Positions 35,264 to 43,998 are shown, numbered from the stretch's first letter. The stretch: 64,000 bases of DNA from Variovorax sp. IB41 (GCF_016405905.1 NZ_JAEFCB010000001.1:868001-932000); one strand, 5' to 3'. Notes: generated by a model from the letters alone, not told the origin. Translations and numbers: made by a program.

Positions 35264-35889
35264 GGTGCGCCTCCTTCTTGGGCTTCGGCGACCACGCGGA
35301 ACATGGTCCGCTTCGTGTTCGTGAAGTGCGGCCGCGCGATGTCGCTCCACGCGGTCGCGCGCACCGCGAGCCAGGGCGGCGAGCCCAGCACGTCGTCGCG
35401 CAGCAGGTCGTAGCAGGCGAGCGACAGCGGACCGGCGCCGTGGTTCAAGAAGCGCATGGCCCGCACGCAGCCGGGCACCGCGGCGAGGCCGGGCATGTGC
35501 TCGGTGTCGTACCAGCGCGAGATCTCGTCGAGCCAGCCCGTCTCGGGGTCGGTCTCGACGACGTAGTGAAAACGCGGGCGCTCCCCGGTGGAGGCGCCCG
35601 CGAAGTCGCGCATCGCCTCGAGCGGCGACGCGCGCAGCTCGCTCGCCCAATCGCATCGCGCCTGGAACGCCGCGGCGATCGCCTCGCCATCGGGCGCTTC
35701 GGCTGCGTGCGACTCCAGGTAGACGTAGGCCTGCGATCCATCGAGGCTCGATGCCGCGCGGTGCAGCGCGAGCGCGGCGCCGTTGCCGGCGCAGAACGCG
35801 CGCACATCCGCATCGATGCGCGCGGCCGCAGCGGGCGCGGTGCGCATCTGCAGAAGAACGAAACAGGGTTTGCTGTCTTGCATCGCCAT
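35260..35889 (-). CDS. Dimeric alpha/beta-barrel (EthD-like) protein
   Basis: 209 residues from ATG 35889 (shares one base with the upstream stop; a second ATG at 35883 is possible). The C-terminal half has 'DEISRWYDTEHMPGLAAVPGCVRAMRFLN' and 'WSDIARPHFTNTKRTMFRVV', the EthD / DUF4286-like pattern in which Trp-Tyr-x-x-Glu-His lines the barrel. The N-terminal half ('CFVLLQMRTAPAAAARIDADV') looks like a second, diverged barrel. Such proteins assist ring-cleavage or ether-degradation pathways. Location inside the catabolic operon supports a metabolic role; its chemistry is unknown. Confidence 0.75.
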   Translation of the reverse strand: MAMQDSKPCFVLLQMRTAPAAAARIDADVRAFCAGNGAALALHRAASSLDGSQAYVYLESHAAEAPDGEAIAAAFQARCDWASELRASPLEAMRDFAGASTGERPRFHYVVETDPETGWLDEISRWYDTEHMPGLAAVPGCVRAMRFLNHGAGPLSLACYDLLRDDVLGSPPWLAVRATAWSDIARPHFTNTKRTMFRVVAEAQEGGAP

Positions 35890-36872
35890 CAATCGGGTTT
35901 GATCTTCTTGGCGCGGACCACCGCCGACCACTTGGCGCTGTCGCGTGCCAGCAGCGCGCTCAACTCGGCCGGGCTCGAGGGCGCGGGCTCCGCGCCCGAT
36001 GCCATGAGGCGGCTCTTCACGCCCTCGTTGGCGAGCGTGCGGCGCAGCGCCTGGTTCATCGCGTCGGCCACGCCGGCCGGTGTGCCCTTGGCCGCGAACA
36101 GCGCATACCAGTTGTCCGAATCGACGCCGGGAATGCCCATCTCCAGGAAGGTCTTGACCTCGGGCAGCAACGGGTGCCGCTTCGATGCGGCGATGCCGAT
36201 GGGCTTGAGCTTGCGGCTGGTGATGAACGGCAGCAGGCCCGGGATATCACCGAAGAACCCGTCCACATGGCCCGCGAGCACGTCGGTGATGGCGGGCGCG
36301 GCGCCCTTGTAGGGCACATGCAGCAGCGGCGTCTTGGCGGCGTCCGAGAGCAGCTCCATCGCCAGATGCGGCACGCTGCCGGTGCCCGATGAAGCGAGCG
36401 TCAACGGCTGCTTGCTCTTCTTCGCGGCGGCTACGAACTCGGCGCCGGTGTTGTAGGGCGCGTTGGCACCGACCACCAGCACCTCGACGTTGCGCACCAC
36501 CAGCGAGATGGGCGTAAGGTCCTTCGCGGGGTCGTACATGAGCTTCTCGTACAGCGACGGGTTGATCGCGACCGCGCCCACGCTGGTGAGCCACAGCGTC
36601 TGCGCATCGGGCGCGGAACGCGACACGTACTCGGCCGCGATGCCGCCGTTGGCGCCCGCCCTGTTCTCGACGATGACCTGGTGCCCGGTTTCCTTGCCGA
36701 GCTGCTCGGCGATCGCGCGGGCCACGAAATCGACGGGGCCACCCGGTGGAAACGCGACCACGATGCGCGTGATCTTGTCCTGCTGCGCGCGCACGGGAAG
36801 TCCCGTCGCCACGAGCGCGGCGGCGGCCAGGCCGTGCAGGCAGTGGCGCCTGCGAACGAACACATTCTTCAT
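35889..36872 (-). CDS. Bug-family tripartite tricarboxylate transporter receptor
   Basis: 327 residues: an N-terminal export signal ('RRRHCLHGLAAAALVATGLPVRAQ') followed by the Bug domain: 'RIVVAFPPGGPVDFVARAIAEQLG', 'VENRAGANGGIAAEYVS', 'LASSGTGSVPHLAMELL' and 'VPYKGAAPAITDVLAGHVD'. These are the two beta-strand/water-bridging ligand motifs for carboxylates. Bug receptors bind di- and tricarboxylates or aromatic acids; no TctA/TctB membrane partner lies here, which is normal for beta-proteobacteria with dozens of orphan Bugs. It probably captures the starting compound of this LysR-linked operon. Confidence 0.92.
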   Translation of the reverse strand: MKNVFVRRRHCLHGLAAAALVATGLPVRAQQDKITRIVVAFPPGGPVDFVARAIAEQLGKETGHQVIVENRAGANGGIAAEYVSRSAPDAQTLWLTSVGAVAINPSLYEKLMYDPAKDLTPISLVVRNVEVLVVGANAPYNTGAEFVAAAKKSKQPLTLASSGTGSVPHLAMELLSDAAKTPLLHVPYKGAAPAITDVLAGHVDGFFGDIPGLLPFITSRKLKPIGIAASKRHPLLPEVKTFLEMGIPGVDSDNWYALFAAKGTPAGVADAMNQALRRTLANEGVKSRLMASGAEPAPSSPAELSALLARDSAKWSAVVRAKKIKPD

Positions 36873-36900
36873 TCGGTGTCTCCTGATCTTTTTAGGAATG

Positions 36901-37743
36901 TCAGTCGCAGCGCACGGACATGCCGCCGTCCACCACGATCTCGGTGCCCGTGACGAAGCGCGCTTCGTCCGAGGCGAGAAAGAGCGCCGCCGCGGCGGTG
37001 TCGCGCCCGTCGCCCATGAAGGGCAGCGGAATGCGCGCCTGGCGCTCCTTCAGCAGCGCCTGGACGTCGCCGCCTGCGCGCTGCCCGGCCAGCCGTGTCT
37101 CGACCATCGGCGTGTGCAACTGCCCCGGCACCACCGTGTTCACGCGAATGCCCTGCCCCGCGTACTGCACCGCGAGCACGCGCGTGAACTGCATCACCGC
37201 GGCCTTGGTGGAGGCGTAGGCGATCTGCGCAGAGCCGGTCCAGCGCGTGGCCGACGTCGAGGCGAGGTTGACGATGGCGCCGCCGCCCTGCGCCAGCATG
37301 TGCGGCAGCACGTGCTTGCAGGTGAGGAACACGCTCTTCAAGTTGTGGTTCACCTGCGCGTCCCACACCTCCTCGGACATCTCGACCGGCCCGCCCTTGG
37401 CCGAGCCGCCCACGTTGTTGACCAGCACGTCGATGCGCCCGAAGCGCGCGATGCACTGCGCGACCATCGCCTCGATCGATGCGGCCTGCGTCACGTCGCA
37501 AGCGGCCGCAGCGAACACGCCGCCGGCCTTGGCGATGAGCTCGGCGGTCTCGCGCATGCGCTCGACATCGCGGTCCACGCCGAACACCTGCGCGCCCTCT
37601 TGCGCGAAACGCACCGCGATCGCGCGGCCGTTGCCCCAGCCGGTGCCGACCGAGCCCGCGCCGGTGACGAGCGCGACCTTGCCTTCGAGGCGGCGCGCGG
37701 TGGGTTGGAAGAAGTCTGCTGCTGTTGCTGCTGTAGTGGTCAT
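36901..37743 (-). CDS. SDR-family oxidoreductase (operon 1)
   Basis: 280 residues from ATG 37743, which overlaps the upstream stop (ATGA). Rossmann motif 'VALVTGAGSVGTGWGNGRAIA' carries an extended glycine loop also seen in the SDR at 40941-41741. 'NNVGG' near 110, catalytic Ser in 'IVNLASTSATRW' and 'YASTKAA' near 180 complete the active site, and 'ASDEARFVTGTEIVVDGGMSV' is the typical C-terminus. Likely oxidises a hydroxy group in the pathway of the neighbouring amidohydrolase and Bug receptor. Confidence 0.9.
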   Translation of the reverse strand: MTTTAATAADFFQPTARRLEGKVALVTGAGSVGTGWGNGRAIAVRFAQEGAQVFGVDRDVERMRETAELIAKAGGVFAAAACDVTQAASIEAMVAQCIARFGRIDVLVNNVGGSAKGGPVEMSEEVWDAQVNHNLKSVFLTCKHVLPHMLAQGGGAIVNLASTSATRWTGSAQIAYASTKAAVMQFTRVLAVQYAGQGIRVNTVVPGQLHTPMVETRLAGQRAGGDVQALLKERQARIPLPFMGDGRDTAAAALFLASDEARFVTGTEIVVDGGMSVRCD

Positions 37744-38603
37744 GCGTCGAACCGGTAGAAGTCGAGGGGATTGCGCACCAGGATCTGTTCGCGCAGCGCC
37801 GCATCCGGCGCGATCTGCGCCAGTGCATCGACAAGCACGCCGTCGTCCGGCACGTGGTGATGGTTGGGGTGCGGCCAGTCGCTGCCCCAGAGGCATTGCT
37901 CGGGGAACTCGCGGGCCAGCACGTGCGCGAGCGCGATGCCGGCGGCGTAGTCCGCGCCGGCCGAGATCCGGTCGATGCCGCTCAGCTTCACGCGAAACAG
38001 CGGGTTGCGCAGCAGCGCGCGCAGTGCCGCGAAGTCGGCATGGTCCGCGCCGAGCGATGCATCGACGCGCCCCATGTGGTCGATGACCACCGGCACCGCA
38101 CTGCGCGCGAGCGGCGCGGCCAGCGTGTGCACCAGGCTGCTCTCGAAATGCACCTGCAGGTGCATACCCAGTGGCGCGAGCCGGTGCGTGAAGGCAACGA
38201 TGTCGTCCACGCTGGATGAGGCGCCCAGGTGCTTCATGAAGTTGAAACGCACGCCGCGAAAGCCCGCCGCGGCCAGGCGCGCGAGCTCGGCATCGGCCAC
38301 ATCGAGCGGTACCAGCGCCACGCCCAGGTAGCGTCCGCCGCCCGCGGCGATCGCATCCTCGATCACGCGGTTGTCGAAGCCGTGCACCAGCGACTGGACG
38401 ATCACGCAGCGGTCGATGCCCAGGTGCTTGTGCAAGGCGAAGAGCGCCTCCTTCGGCGCGTCTTCGGGCGTCCAGTTCAGTGATTCGGAAAATGGGAACT
38501 GCGCGGCCGGGCCGAAGATGTGCACATGCGCGTCGCATGCGCCCGGCGGCAGCCGCAGGTGCGGCGCCGAGGGCCGCGGGTTGTAGGTCAAAGTTGTTGG
38601 CAT
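37740..38603 (-). CDS. Amidohydrolase (2-pyrone-4,6-dicarboxylate hydrolase-like)
   Basis: 287 residues of the amidohydrolase_2 TIM barrel: metal-ligand pair 'GACDAHVHIFGPA' (His-x-His near 25), 'VQSLVHGFDNRV', 'VIDHMGRVDAS' and 'CLWGSDWPHPNHHHVPDD' with the catalytic Asp. LigI and related lactonases that open pyrone-dicarboxylates or sugar lactones share this pattern. It is the first gene of the six-gene minus-strand operon and is divergent from a LysR gene. A lactone or cyclic intermediate hydrolysis step is inferred. Confidence 0.88.
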   Translation of the reverse strand: MPTTLTYNPRPSAPHLRLPPGACDAHVHIFGPAAQFPFSESLNWTPEDAPKEALFALHKHLGIDRCVIVQSLVHGFDNRVIEDAIAAGGGRYLGVALVPLDVADAELARLAAAGFRGVRFNFMKHLGASSSVDDIVAFTHRLAPLGMHLQVHFESSLVHTLAAPLARSAVPVVIDHMGRVDASLGADHADFAALRALLRNPLFRVKLSGIDRISAGADYAAGIALAHVLAREFPEQCLWGSDWPHPNHHHVPDDGVLVDALAQIAPDAALREQILVRNPLDFYRFDA

Positions 38604-38660
38604 GTCGTTGTCTCTCGGTGAATTGTCTGGCGCTGCCTTGGGTCCGAGTCCTGCTTTTTT

Positions 38661-38677
38661 CGGATATCAGCTATCCG
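38661..38677. promoter_or_regulatory. LysR operator between amidohydrolase operon and lysR
   Basis: CGGATA-TCAGC-TATCCG is a perfect 6-bp inverted repeat with a 5-base spacer, in the 89-bp divergent gap, 16 bp upstream of the lysR start. It contains the T-N11-A arrangement of LysR boxes. Probably the site for the adjacent regulator. Confidence 0.7.
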
Positions 38678-38692
38678 TAAAATGCATTTCCC

Positions 38693-39592
38693 ATGGACCT
38701 CTCGCGCCTCAACTATTTCGTCGCCGTCGTCGAGGCGGGCAGCTTCAGCCGCGGCGCCGCATCGCTGCACATGTCGCAGCCCGCGCTGAGCCGGCAGATC
38801 CTGCTGCTCGAAGAAGAAGCCGGCCAGCCGCTGCTCGTTCGCACGGGCCGCGGGGTCGAAGCGACCGAGTCGGGCCTCGCGCTGCTGGCGTATGCACGGG
38901 CGATCCTGGAGATGGCCGAGCGGGCGCGCGCCGACATGCAGGAGCGCCGCGCGAGCCCGCACGGCCGCGTCGTGGTGGGCCTGCCGCCGCGCGTGGCGCA
39001 CGTGCTCGCGGCCGACTTGGTGGAGCGCTTTCGCGAGAAGTTTCCCGATGCGGTCATCAGCGTGGTCGAGGGCCTGAGCATCCGCCTGCGCGAATGGCTG
39101 GTCGCGGGGAAGCTCGACCTTGCAATCCTGTTCGATCCGCCCCCCTCGCCACAGATGCAGGAGGAAACGCTGGCGCGCGAGCCGCTCGTCGTGATCGGCC
39201 CCGCGCCGCTGCCGCGCCGCATGAAGCTGGCCGACGTGGCCGCGCTGCCGCTGGTGATGCCCAGCGGCCCCAACGCGCTGCGCCAGTTGCTCGAACGCGA
39301 AACCAAGCCGCGCGGCATGCCGCTGTCGATCGTCGCGGAGGTCGATTCGGTGCAGACGGTGCTGTCGCTGGTGGCGCGCGGCGTGTCGTACACGGTGCTG
39401 CCGCAGAGCGCCGTGCGCCTCTGGACCTACGACCAGCCGCTGCATCGCGCGGCCATTCATGCGCCGGCCATCCGCAACCGCATCGTGCTGGCCATTCCGA
39501 AGGCGCGGCCCGCGACGCGCACCAGCCGATGGGCCGCGCAGGTGCTGCGCGAGCTGGCGTTGGAGCACTACGGAAGCACCAAGGCCGACTGA
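38693..39592 (+). CDS. LysR-family regulator (operon 1)
   Basis: 299 residues. HTH in 'LNYFVAVVEAGSFSRGAASLHMSQPALSRQILLLEEEAGQPLL' (about 5-47), linker helix, then a periplasmic-binding-like effector domain ('VVVGLPPRVAHVLAADLVERF'). The sequence resembles the NAC/CatM-like group that senses aromatic intermediates. It is divergent from the amidohydrolase operon and converges on the carboxymuconolactone-decarboxylase-like gene (3 bp between stops). Probably activates the amidohydrolase operon from the CGGATA inverted repeat. Confidence 0.92.
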   Translation: MDLSRLNYFVAVVEAGSFSRGAASLHMSQPALSRQILLLEEEAGQPLLVRTGRGVEATESGLALLAYARAILEMAERARADMQERRASPHGRVVVGLPPRVAHVLAADLVERFREKFPDAVISVVEGLSIRLREWLVAGKLDLAILFDPPPSPQMQEETLAREPLVVIGPAPLPRRMKLADVAALPLVMPSGPNALRQLLERETKPRGMPLSIVAEVDSVQTVLSLVARGVSYTVLPQSAVRLWTYDQPLHRAAIHAPAIRNRIVLAIPKARPATRTSRWAAQVLRELALEHYGSTKAD

Positions 39593-39595
39593 GGT

Positions 39596-40111
39596 TCAGT
39601 GCCCGATCTCGAGCGCCACGAGGAAGCGCGACACCATGTTGTACGCGCCGACCGTGACCATCGCATCGACCACCTGCTGCGGCGTGAAGCGCGCGCTGAC
39701 CTGCTGGTAGAGGACGGCGGGCACCTCGATGCTGTTCGTCATCGCATCGGTGAGCTCGATCAGCAGCGCCTCGTCGGCCGACAGGCCCGGGCCGATGGAC
39801 GCCGGGTCCGACAGCGCATTGACCGCCGCCTGCGAGGCGCCCGCCTGCAGCGCGATCGGCACGTGCGCGTCGTATTCGTAGCGCGCGCGGTTGAGCACCG
39901 CCACGCGCAGGATGACCAGCTCGCGCGCCGCCTCGGGCAGGCTGTTGTGGCGGCGCACGGCCGTCAGCAACTGCTCCCAGCCATGCGCCATCGGAGGGCT
40001 GTTGAGCAGCACCTGGTACAGCGGCGAGACGCGGCCGCGCTGCCTGGCGATTTCCGCTTCGAGCGTGGCGAGTTCGGGGCGGCTTCCGGGTTCGACGGGA
40101 GAGATTCGCAT
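39596..40111 (-). CDS. Carboxymuconolactone decarboxylase / AhpD-like protein
   Basis: 171 residues with the CMD fold: 'LVILRVAVLNRARYEYDAHVPIALQAGAS' (about 65-94) and 'FTPQQVVDAMVTVGAYNMVSRFLVAL'. The usual AhpD Cys-x-x-Cys is absent (Asn-Arg-Ala-Arg at that place), so it is not a peroxidase partner; the YEYxxHxxxAxxAG motif fits the decarboxylase-like branch. Last gene of the Bug-SDR-SDR operon 2. It may decarboxylate or rearrange a lactone acid produced by that pathway. Confidence 0.85.
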   Translation of the reverse strand: MRISPVEPGSRPELATLEAEIARQRGRVSPLYQVLLNSPPMAHGWEQLLTAVRRHNSLPEAARELVILRVAVLNRARYEYDAHVPIALQAGASQAAVNALSDPASIGPGLSADEALLIELTDAMTNSIEVPAVLYQQVSARFTPQQVVDAMVTVGAYNMVSRFLVALEIGH

Positions 40112-40153
40112 GATGGTTTCGGTTCGAGGATGTGAAGAAAAAAGAGGATGCGT

Positions 40154-40936
40154 TCAGATCATCGGCGTGGCCGCGCCGTCCATGGCGATGGTCGCGCCGG
40201 TCACGTAGCTCGCGCGGCCCGAGGCGAGAAAGACCACCATGTCGGCGATCTCGCGCGGCTCGGCGGGCCGGCCGATGGGAAGCATGGCGCCCGGAGCGGC
40301 AGGCGCGGGCCGGCCTTCGAGCGCGGCCAGTCGCGCTTCGGCTTCCTGCCGCTGGCGCAGCCGCTCGGTGGCCACCTGGCCCGGATTGAGCGCGTTGATG
40401 CGCACGCCCTGCCGCGCATACGCCGCCGCCATGCCGGCGCTCGCGAGCAGCAGCGCGGCATTCGCTGCGCCGCCGGCCAGGTGCGTCGGATTGGCGACCT
40501 TGCCGCCCGCGCCGACGATGTTGACCACGCTGCCCGCGCCGCGCGCGGCCATGCGCTGCACGGCCGGCGCCATGACGTGGATGTAGCTGAAGAACTTGGC
40601 CTGCATCGCGTCGCTCCACGCCGCGGCATCGAGCTCGTCCGGCGGCCTGCGCTTGGCGGCGCCGGCGCAGTTGACCAGCACGTCGAGCGGGCCCGACGCG
40701 GCCTCGATCCCATCGAGCGCGGCGAGCGCCGATGCGGGGTCGCGCAGGTCGGCGGCATGCCATGCGACGCGGCCTTGCGTCTCCAGCGACAGCGCGGCCG
40801 CGCGCAAGGCGGTGTCGTTGCGCGACAGCATCGTCACGCGCGCGCCTTCGGCCAGAAAAGCCTGCACGCACGCGAAGCCGATGCCGCGGCTCGCGCCCGT
40901 CACGAGCACGTGGCGCCCGGCAAGTCCGAGGTCCAC
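40154..40936 (-). CDS. SDR-family oxidoreductase (operon 2, distal)
   Basis: 260 residues; 'VLVTGASRGIGFACVQAFLAEGA' at the N-terminus, 'NCAGA' near 90, Ser in 'VVNIVGAGGKVANPTHLAGG' and then, where YxxxK is expected, 'HLAGGAANAAL': the catalytic Tyr appears replaced by His and the Lys by Ala. Yet the C-terminal 'SGRASYVTGATIAMDGAATPMI' is normal. It may be a catalytically altered or non-classical SDR. The gap to the upstream SDR is 4 bp. Confidence 0.83.
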   Translation of the reverse strand: MDLGLAGRHVLVTGASRGIGFACVQAFLAEGARVTMLSRNDTALRAAALSLETQGRVAWHAADLRDPASALAALDGIEAASGPLDVLVNCAGAAKRRPPDELDAAAWSDAMQAKFFSYIHVMAPAVQRMAARGAGSVVNIVGAGGKVANPTHLAGGAANAALLLASAGMAAAYARQGVRINALNPGQVATERLRQRQEAEARLAALEGRPAPAAPGAMLPIGRPAEPREIADMVVFLASGRASYVTGATIAMDGAATPMI

Positions 40937-40940
40937 GCGC

Positions 40941-41741
40941 TCAGCCCCGCTTCTCGAGCAGCCCGCCGTCGACCGGCAGGATCACGCCCGTGATGTAGCG
41001 CGCCTCGTCGGACGCGAGAAACAGCGCCGCGTTCGCCACGTCCCACGCCGTGCCCATGCGGCCCATCGGCACCAGCGCCTCGCGCTCGGCGCGGATCACG
41101 TCGCGCGAGACACCGCGCTCCTGCGCGCGCCGCTCGATGGCCATGGGCGTGTCGATCAGGCCCGGCAGGATCACGTTGGCGCGGATGCCGTGGCGCGCGT
41201 TCTCCATCGCGATGTGCTGGGTCATCGTGTTGACCGCGCCCTTGCTGGTCTTGTAGGTGATGCTCGGCCGCGCCGCCAGCGACGAGGTCGAGGAGATGTT
41301 GACGATGCAGCCCGACTGCCGCTCGATCATGTGCGGCAGCACGTGCTTGCAGGTCATGAACATGCCCTTCAGGTTCATCGCCATGATGGCGTCCCACGCG
41401 TCGGCGTCCATCTCGACCGTCTTGCGGTCGCCCTTGGAGCGGCCCACGTTGTTGTGCAGGATGTCGATGCGGCCATGGCGCTCGATGCACGCGGCCGCAA
41501 TCGCCGCGCAGTCGGCCTCGCGCGTGATGTCCGCGCGCAGCACCGAGGCGCTGCCGCCCAGGGCGACGACGGCATCGCGCGTGCTCTCGGCCCATTCTTC
41601 GTTGATGTCCACCAGCAGCAGCGTCGCGCCCTCTTGCGCGAAGCGCTCGGCGGTCGCGCGGCCGTTGCCCACCGTGTCGCCCGGTTGCTGCCCCGCGCCC
41701 ACGATGATGGCGATCTTGCCTTCCAGTCTTCCTGTGCCCAT
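40941..41741 (-). CDS. SDR-family oxidoreductase (operon 2, proximal)
   Basis: 266 residues with an unusual extended glycine loop 'IIVGAGQQPGDTVGNGRATAERFAQEGA', 'NNVGRS' near 95, Ser in 'IVNISSTSSLAARPSI' and the canonical 'TYKTSKGAVNTMTQH' Tyr-x-x-x-Lys. 'FLASDEARYITGVILPVDGGLL' ends it. Closely similar in loop and length to the SDR at 36901-37743, so the two are probable paralogues serving parallel pathways. 44 bp downstream of the Bug gene. Confidence 0.9.
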   Translation of the reverse strand: MGTGRLEGKIAIIVGAGQQPGDTVGNGRATAERFAQEGATLLLVDINEEWAESTRDAVVALGGSASVLRADITREADCAAIAAACIERHGRIDILHNNVGRSKGDRKTVEMDADAWDAIMAMNLKGMFMTCKHVLPHMIERQSGCIVNISSTSSLAARPSITYKTSKGAVNTMTQHIAMENARHGIRANVILPGLIDTPMAIERRAQERGVSRDVIRAEREALVPMGRMGTAWDVANAALFLASDEARYITGVILPVDGGLLEKRG

Positions 41742-41785
41742 GTCGTTCCTGTGTATGTGATTCGTCGCCTTGCTTGCAGCGGCGT

Positions 41786-42790
41786 TCAGTCGATCGTGAT
41801 GTGGCCGTCGGTGACGACCTTGCGCCAGCGCGCTTCTTCCGCGCGCATGAACTTCGTCATCTCCTGCGGCGAGTTGACGGCCACGGTCAGCCCTTCGTTT
41901 GCGAGCCGCTCGCGGTACGCCGGCGCCTCGGCCGCCTTGCGCAGCGCGGCGTTCAGTCGGTCGAGCACTGCGGGCGGCGTGCCGCCCGGCGCGAAGATCG
42001 CGTACCAGACCTCCGCGCTGTAGCCGGGGATCGTCTCGGCGATGGTGGGCACGTTCTTGTAGGCGCTCGATCGCTGCGGCGAGGTCACCGCCACCGCGCG
42101 CATCTTTCCGCTCTCGACGAACTTGGCGACGCCGCCGGCCGTGCCGAACACCATGTCGATCTGCCCGCCGAGCAGGTCCGTGTAGGCCGGGCCTGCGCCG
42201 CGGTAGGGCACGTGCGTGATGTTCACCTGCGCCATGTTCTTGAACAGCTCGCCGGCCAGGTGCACGGCCGAGCCGTTGCCCGAGGAGCCGTAGTTCAGCT
42301 TGCCCGGATTGGCCTTGGCCGCCTTGACGACATCGGCAATCGTCTTGTAGGGGCTGTTGGGCCGCGTGACCAGCACGTTGGGGCCGTGGCAGATGAGGCC
42401 CACTTCGGTGAAGCCCTTCTCGGTGTCGTAGGGCAGGCTCTTCACGAGCGAGGCGTTGATCGCGATCGCCGAGGTGGTGAGGAGTAGCGTGTAGCCGTCG
42501 GCGGATGCCTTGGAGACGATGTCCGAGCCGATCACGGTGCCGGCGCCGGCGCGGTTGTCGATGACGACCGGCTGCCCCAGTTCGACCGCGAGCGCCTGGC
42601 CGAGCACGCGGCCGACCACGTCGGTGCCGCCGCCGGCGGTGAACGGAATCACGACGCGCAGCGGGCGCGAGGGAAAGGCATCGGCGGCGCGTGCGGTTGT
42701 GCCGATGAAGAGGGCCGGTGCGCCGGCGAGGGCTGTGCCGGCCGTGGCCATGCGCAGCACGGCGCGGCGCTGCAGGCTGGGGAATTTCAA
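41786..42790 (-). CDS. Bug-family receptor (operon 2), TTG start
   Basis: 334 residues. The start TTG 42790 is chosen because AAGGAG precedes it by 7-8 nt and gives a proper signal ('LQRRAVLRMATAGTALAGAP', twin-arginine-like); upstream ATGs lack a ribosome site. Bug motifs: 'RVVIPFTAGGGTDVVGRVLGQALA', 'VIDNRAGAGTVIGSDIVSKA', 'YGSSGNGSAVHLAGELF', 'VPYRGAGPAYTDLLGGQID'. Captures an organic acid in the periplasm. First structural gene after the LysR at 42909, before two SDRs and a CMD-like enzyme. Confidence 0.9.
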   Translation of the reverse strand: MKFPSLQRRAVLRMATAGTALAGAPALFIGTTARAADAFPSRPLRVVIPFTAGGGTDVVGRVLGQALAVELGQPVVIDNRAGAGTVIGSDIVSKASADGYTLLLTTSAIAINASLVKSLPYDTEKGFTEVGLICHGPNVLVTRPNSPYKTIADVVKAAKANPGKLNYGSSGNGSAVHLAGELFKNMAQVNITHVPYRGAGPAYTDLLGGQIDMVFGTAGGVAKFVESGKMRAVAVTSPQRSSAYKNVPTIAETIPGYSAEVWYAIFAPGGTPPAVLDRLNAALRKAAEAPAYRERLANEGLTVAVNSPQEMTKFMRAEEARWRKVVTDGHITID

Positions 42791-42873
42791 AGTCGTCTCC
42801 TTGTTCTGTCTGGCGACGCCCTTCATGAAAGGCATCGTGGCGAACAGGAAGTCTAGGAACGCGTGAGCGCCCT

Positions 42874-42894
42874 GCTTTGACGATTCGGCAAAGC
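42874..42894. promoter_or_regulatory. Inverted repeat upstream of the operon 2 Bug gene
   Basis: GCTTTG (42874-42879) and CAAAGC (42889-42894) are perfect inverted arms with a 9-base spacer, in the 118-bp gap between the lysR stop and the Bug start. The T-N11-A geometry (TTTG-N9-CAAA) fits a LysR box, about 85-105 bp upstream of the start codon. Confidence 0.55.
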
Positions 42895-42908
42895 TCCTTT
42901 TCCGGCGC

Positions 42909-43802
42909 CTAGGCGCCGCGGCCTTCGCCCGACACCAGGTGCGCGAGAAATTCCTGTGCCGCCGGCGACAGCGCCGCACGGTCGCCGACGCACACCCACA
43001 GCTGCCGGTGCGCCCAGTCGTCTTCGAGTGGCAGCACCACGAGGCCCATGCGCGCCTCGTAGTTGCGCGCGATGCCCACCGGCACGATTGCCAGGCCCAG
43101 GCCCTCCCGCACCAGCTCGCACCGGGCCTCGGGGTTGGACACCTGCGCGCGCACCCGCAGCGGACGCGTCAGCGCGGGCGCGATGAGCTGCATGAACTCC
43201 TCCACGCTGTGGCGCGGGAAGTAGCCGAGGAAGTCGTAGTCGAGCGCGTCTTCGAGCCGCAGCGTTTCCCGCCGGGAAAGCGCATGGCCCACCGGCACGA
43301 CGAGGCCGACGCGGTCGGTGCGGTAGGGCATCGACACCACGCCGGCCGCCGGATGCGCCGCGTGATAGACGCCGATGTCCGCCTCGCCGTCGGCCACGAT
43401 GCGTGGCACGTCGTAGCTGAAGGCCTCCATCAGATCGACGCGCGAGTCCGGCGCCTTGCGCGAGAAGCTGCTGATCTCCGAAGGCAGGAACTGCTGCACC
43501 GCCGACGAATTGGCCACGAGGCGGATCTTGGGCACGCCGCTGGCCGAATACGCGCCGAGTGATGTCTGCACCTGCGCGAGCGTGCGCAGGATTGCCTTGG
43601 CCTGCTGATAGAGCATCGCGCCCGCGGGCGTGGCCTCCACGCCCCGGCCGTGGCGGCGCAGGAGGCGCGTGCCCAGCTGGCGTTCGAGTTCGGTGATGCG
43701 CTTGCTCGCGGCGGAGGTGACGACGTGCACCCGGTCGGCCGCACGCGAAAGGCTTTTCTCCTCGATGGCGGCCACGAGGATTTCGAGTGAGGCGATGTCC
43801 AT
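42909..43802 (-). CDS. LysR-family regulator (operon 2)
   Basis: 297 residues from ATG 43802 (a start six codons earlier at 43820 is possible). HTH: 'LEILVAAIEEKSLSRAADRVHVVTSAASKRITELERQLGTRLLRR' region, about 5-49. 'AASKRI' in place of the common 'ALSRQI' recognition helix is shared with the LysR at 50182, suggesting a common subgroup. The effector domain has 'VGHALSRRETLRLEDALDYDFLGYFP'. It lies upstream of and in line with the Bug-SDR-SDR-CMD operon and probably controls it. Confidence 0.92.
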   Translation of the reverse strand: MDIASLEILVAAIEEKSLSRAADRVHVVTSAASKRITELERQLGTRLLRRHGRGVEATPAGAMLYQQAKAILRTLAQVQTSLGAYSASGVPKIRLVANSSAVQQFLPSEISSFSRKAPDSRVDLMEAFSYDVPRIVADGEADIGVYHAAHPAAGVVSMPYRTDRVGLVVPVGHALSRRETLRLEDALDYDFLGYFPRHSVEEFMQLIAPALTRPLRVRAQVSNPEARCELVREGLGLAIVPVGIARNYEARMGLVVLPLEDDWAHRQLWVCVGDRAALSPAAQEFLAHLVSGEGRGA

Positions 43803-43998
43803 CGCGCGATTTTCAGTCATCGGGTGGACGGAGGTGACAGTGTTGAATTGAACATTCTTTAGCCACTTCAGAAGAATTCATTGAGTATTTTTCACAATCG
43901 TGTAACGCGCAAACAGCATCCTTTGGTTCCCATTTCGGGCGGCATCTCCCGGGCGATCAGCGCCTCGCGGCGTGCCGCCTTCATTCCAGAGGTTCACG

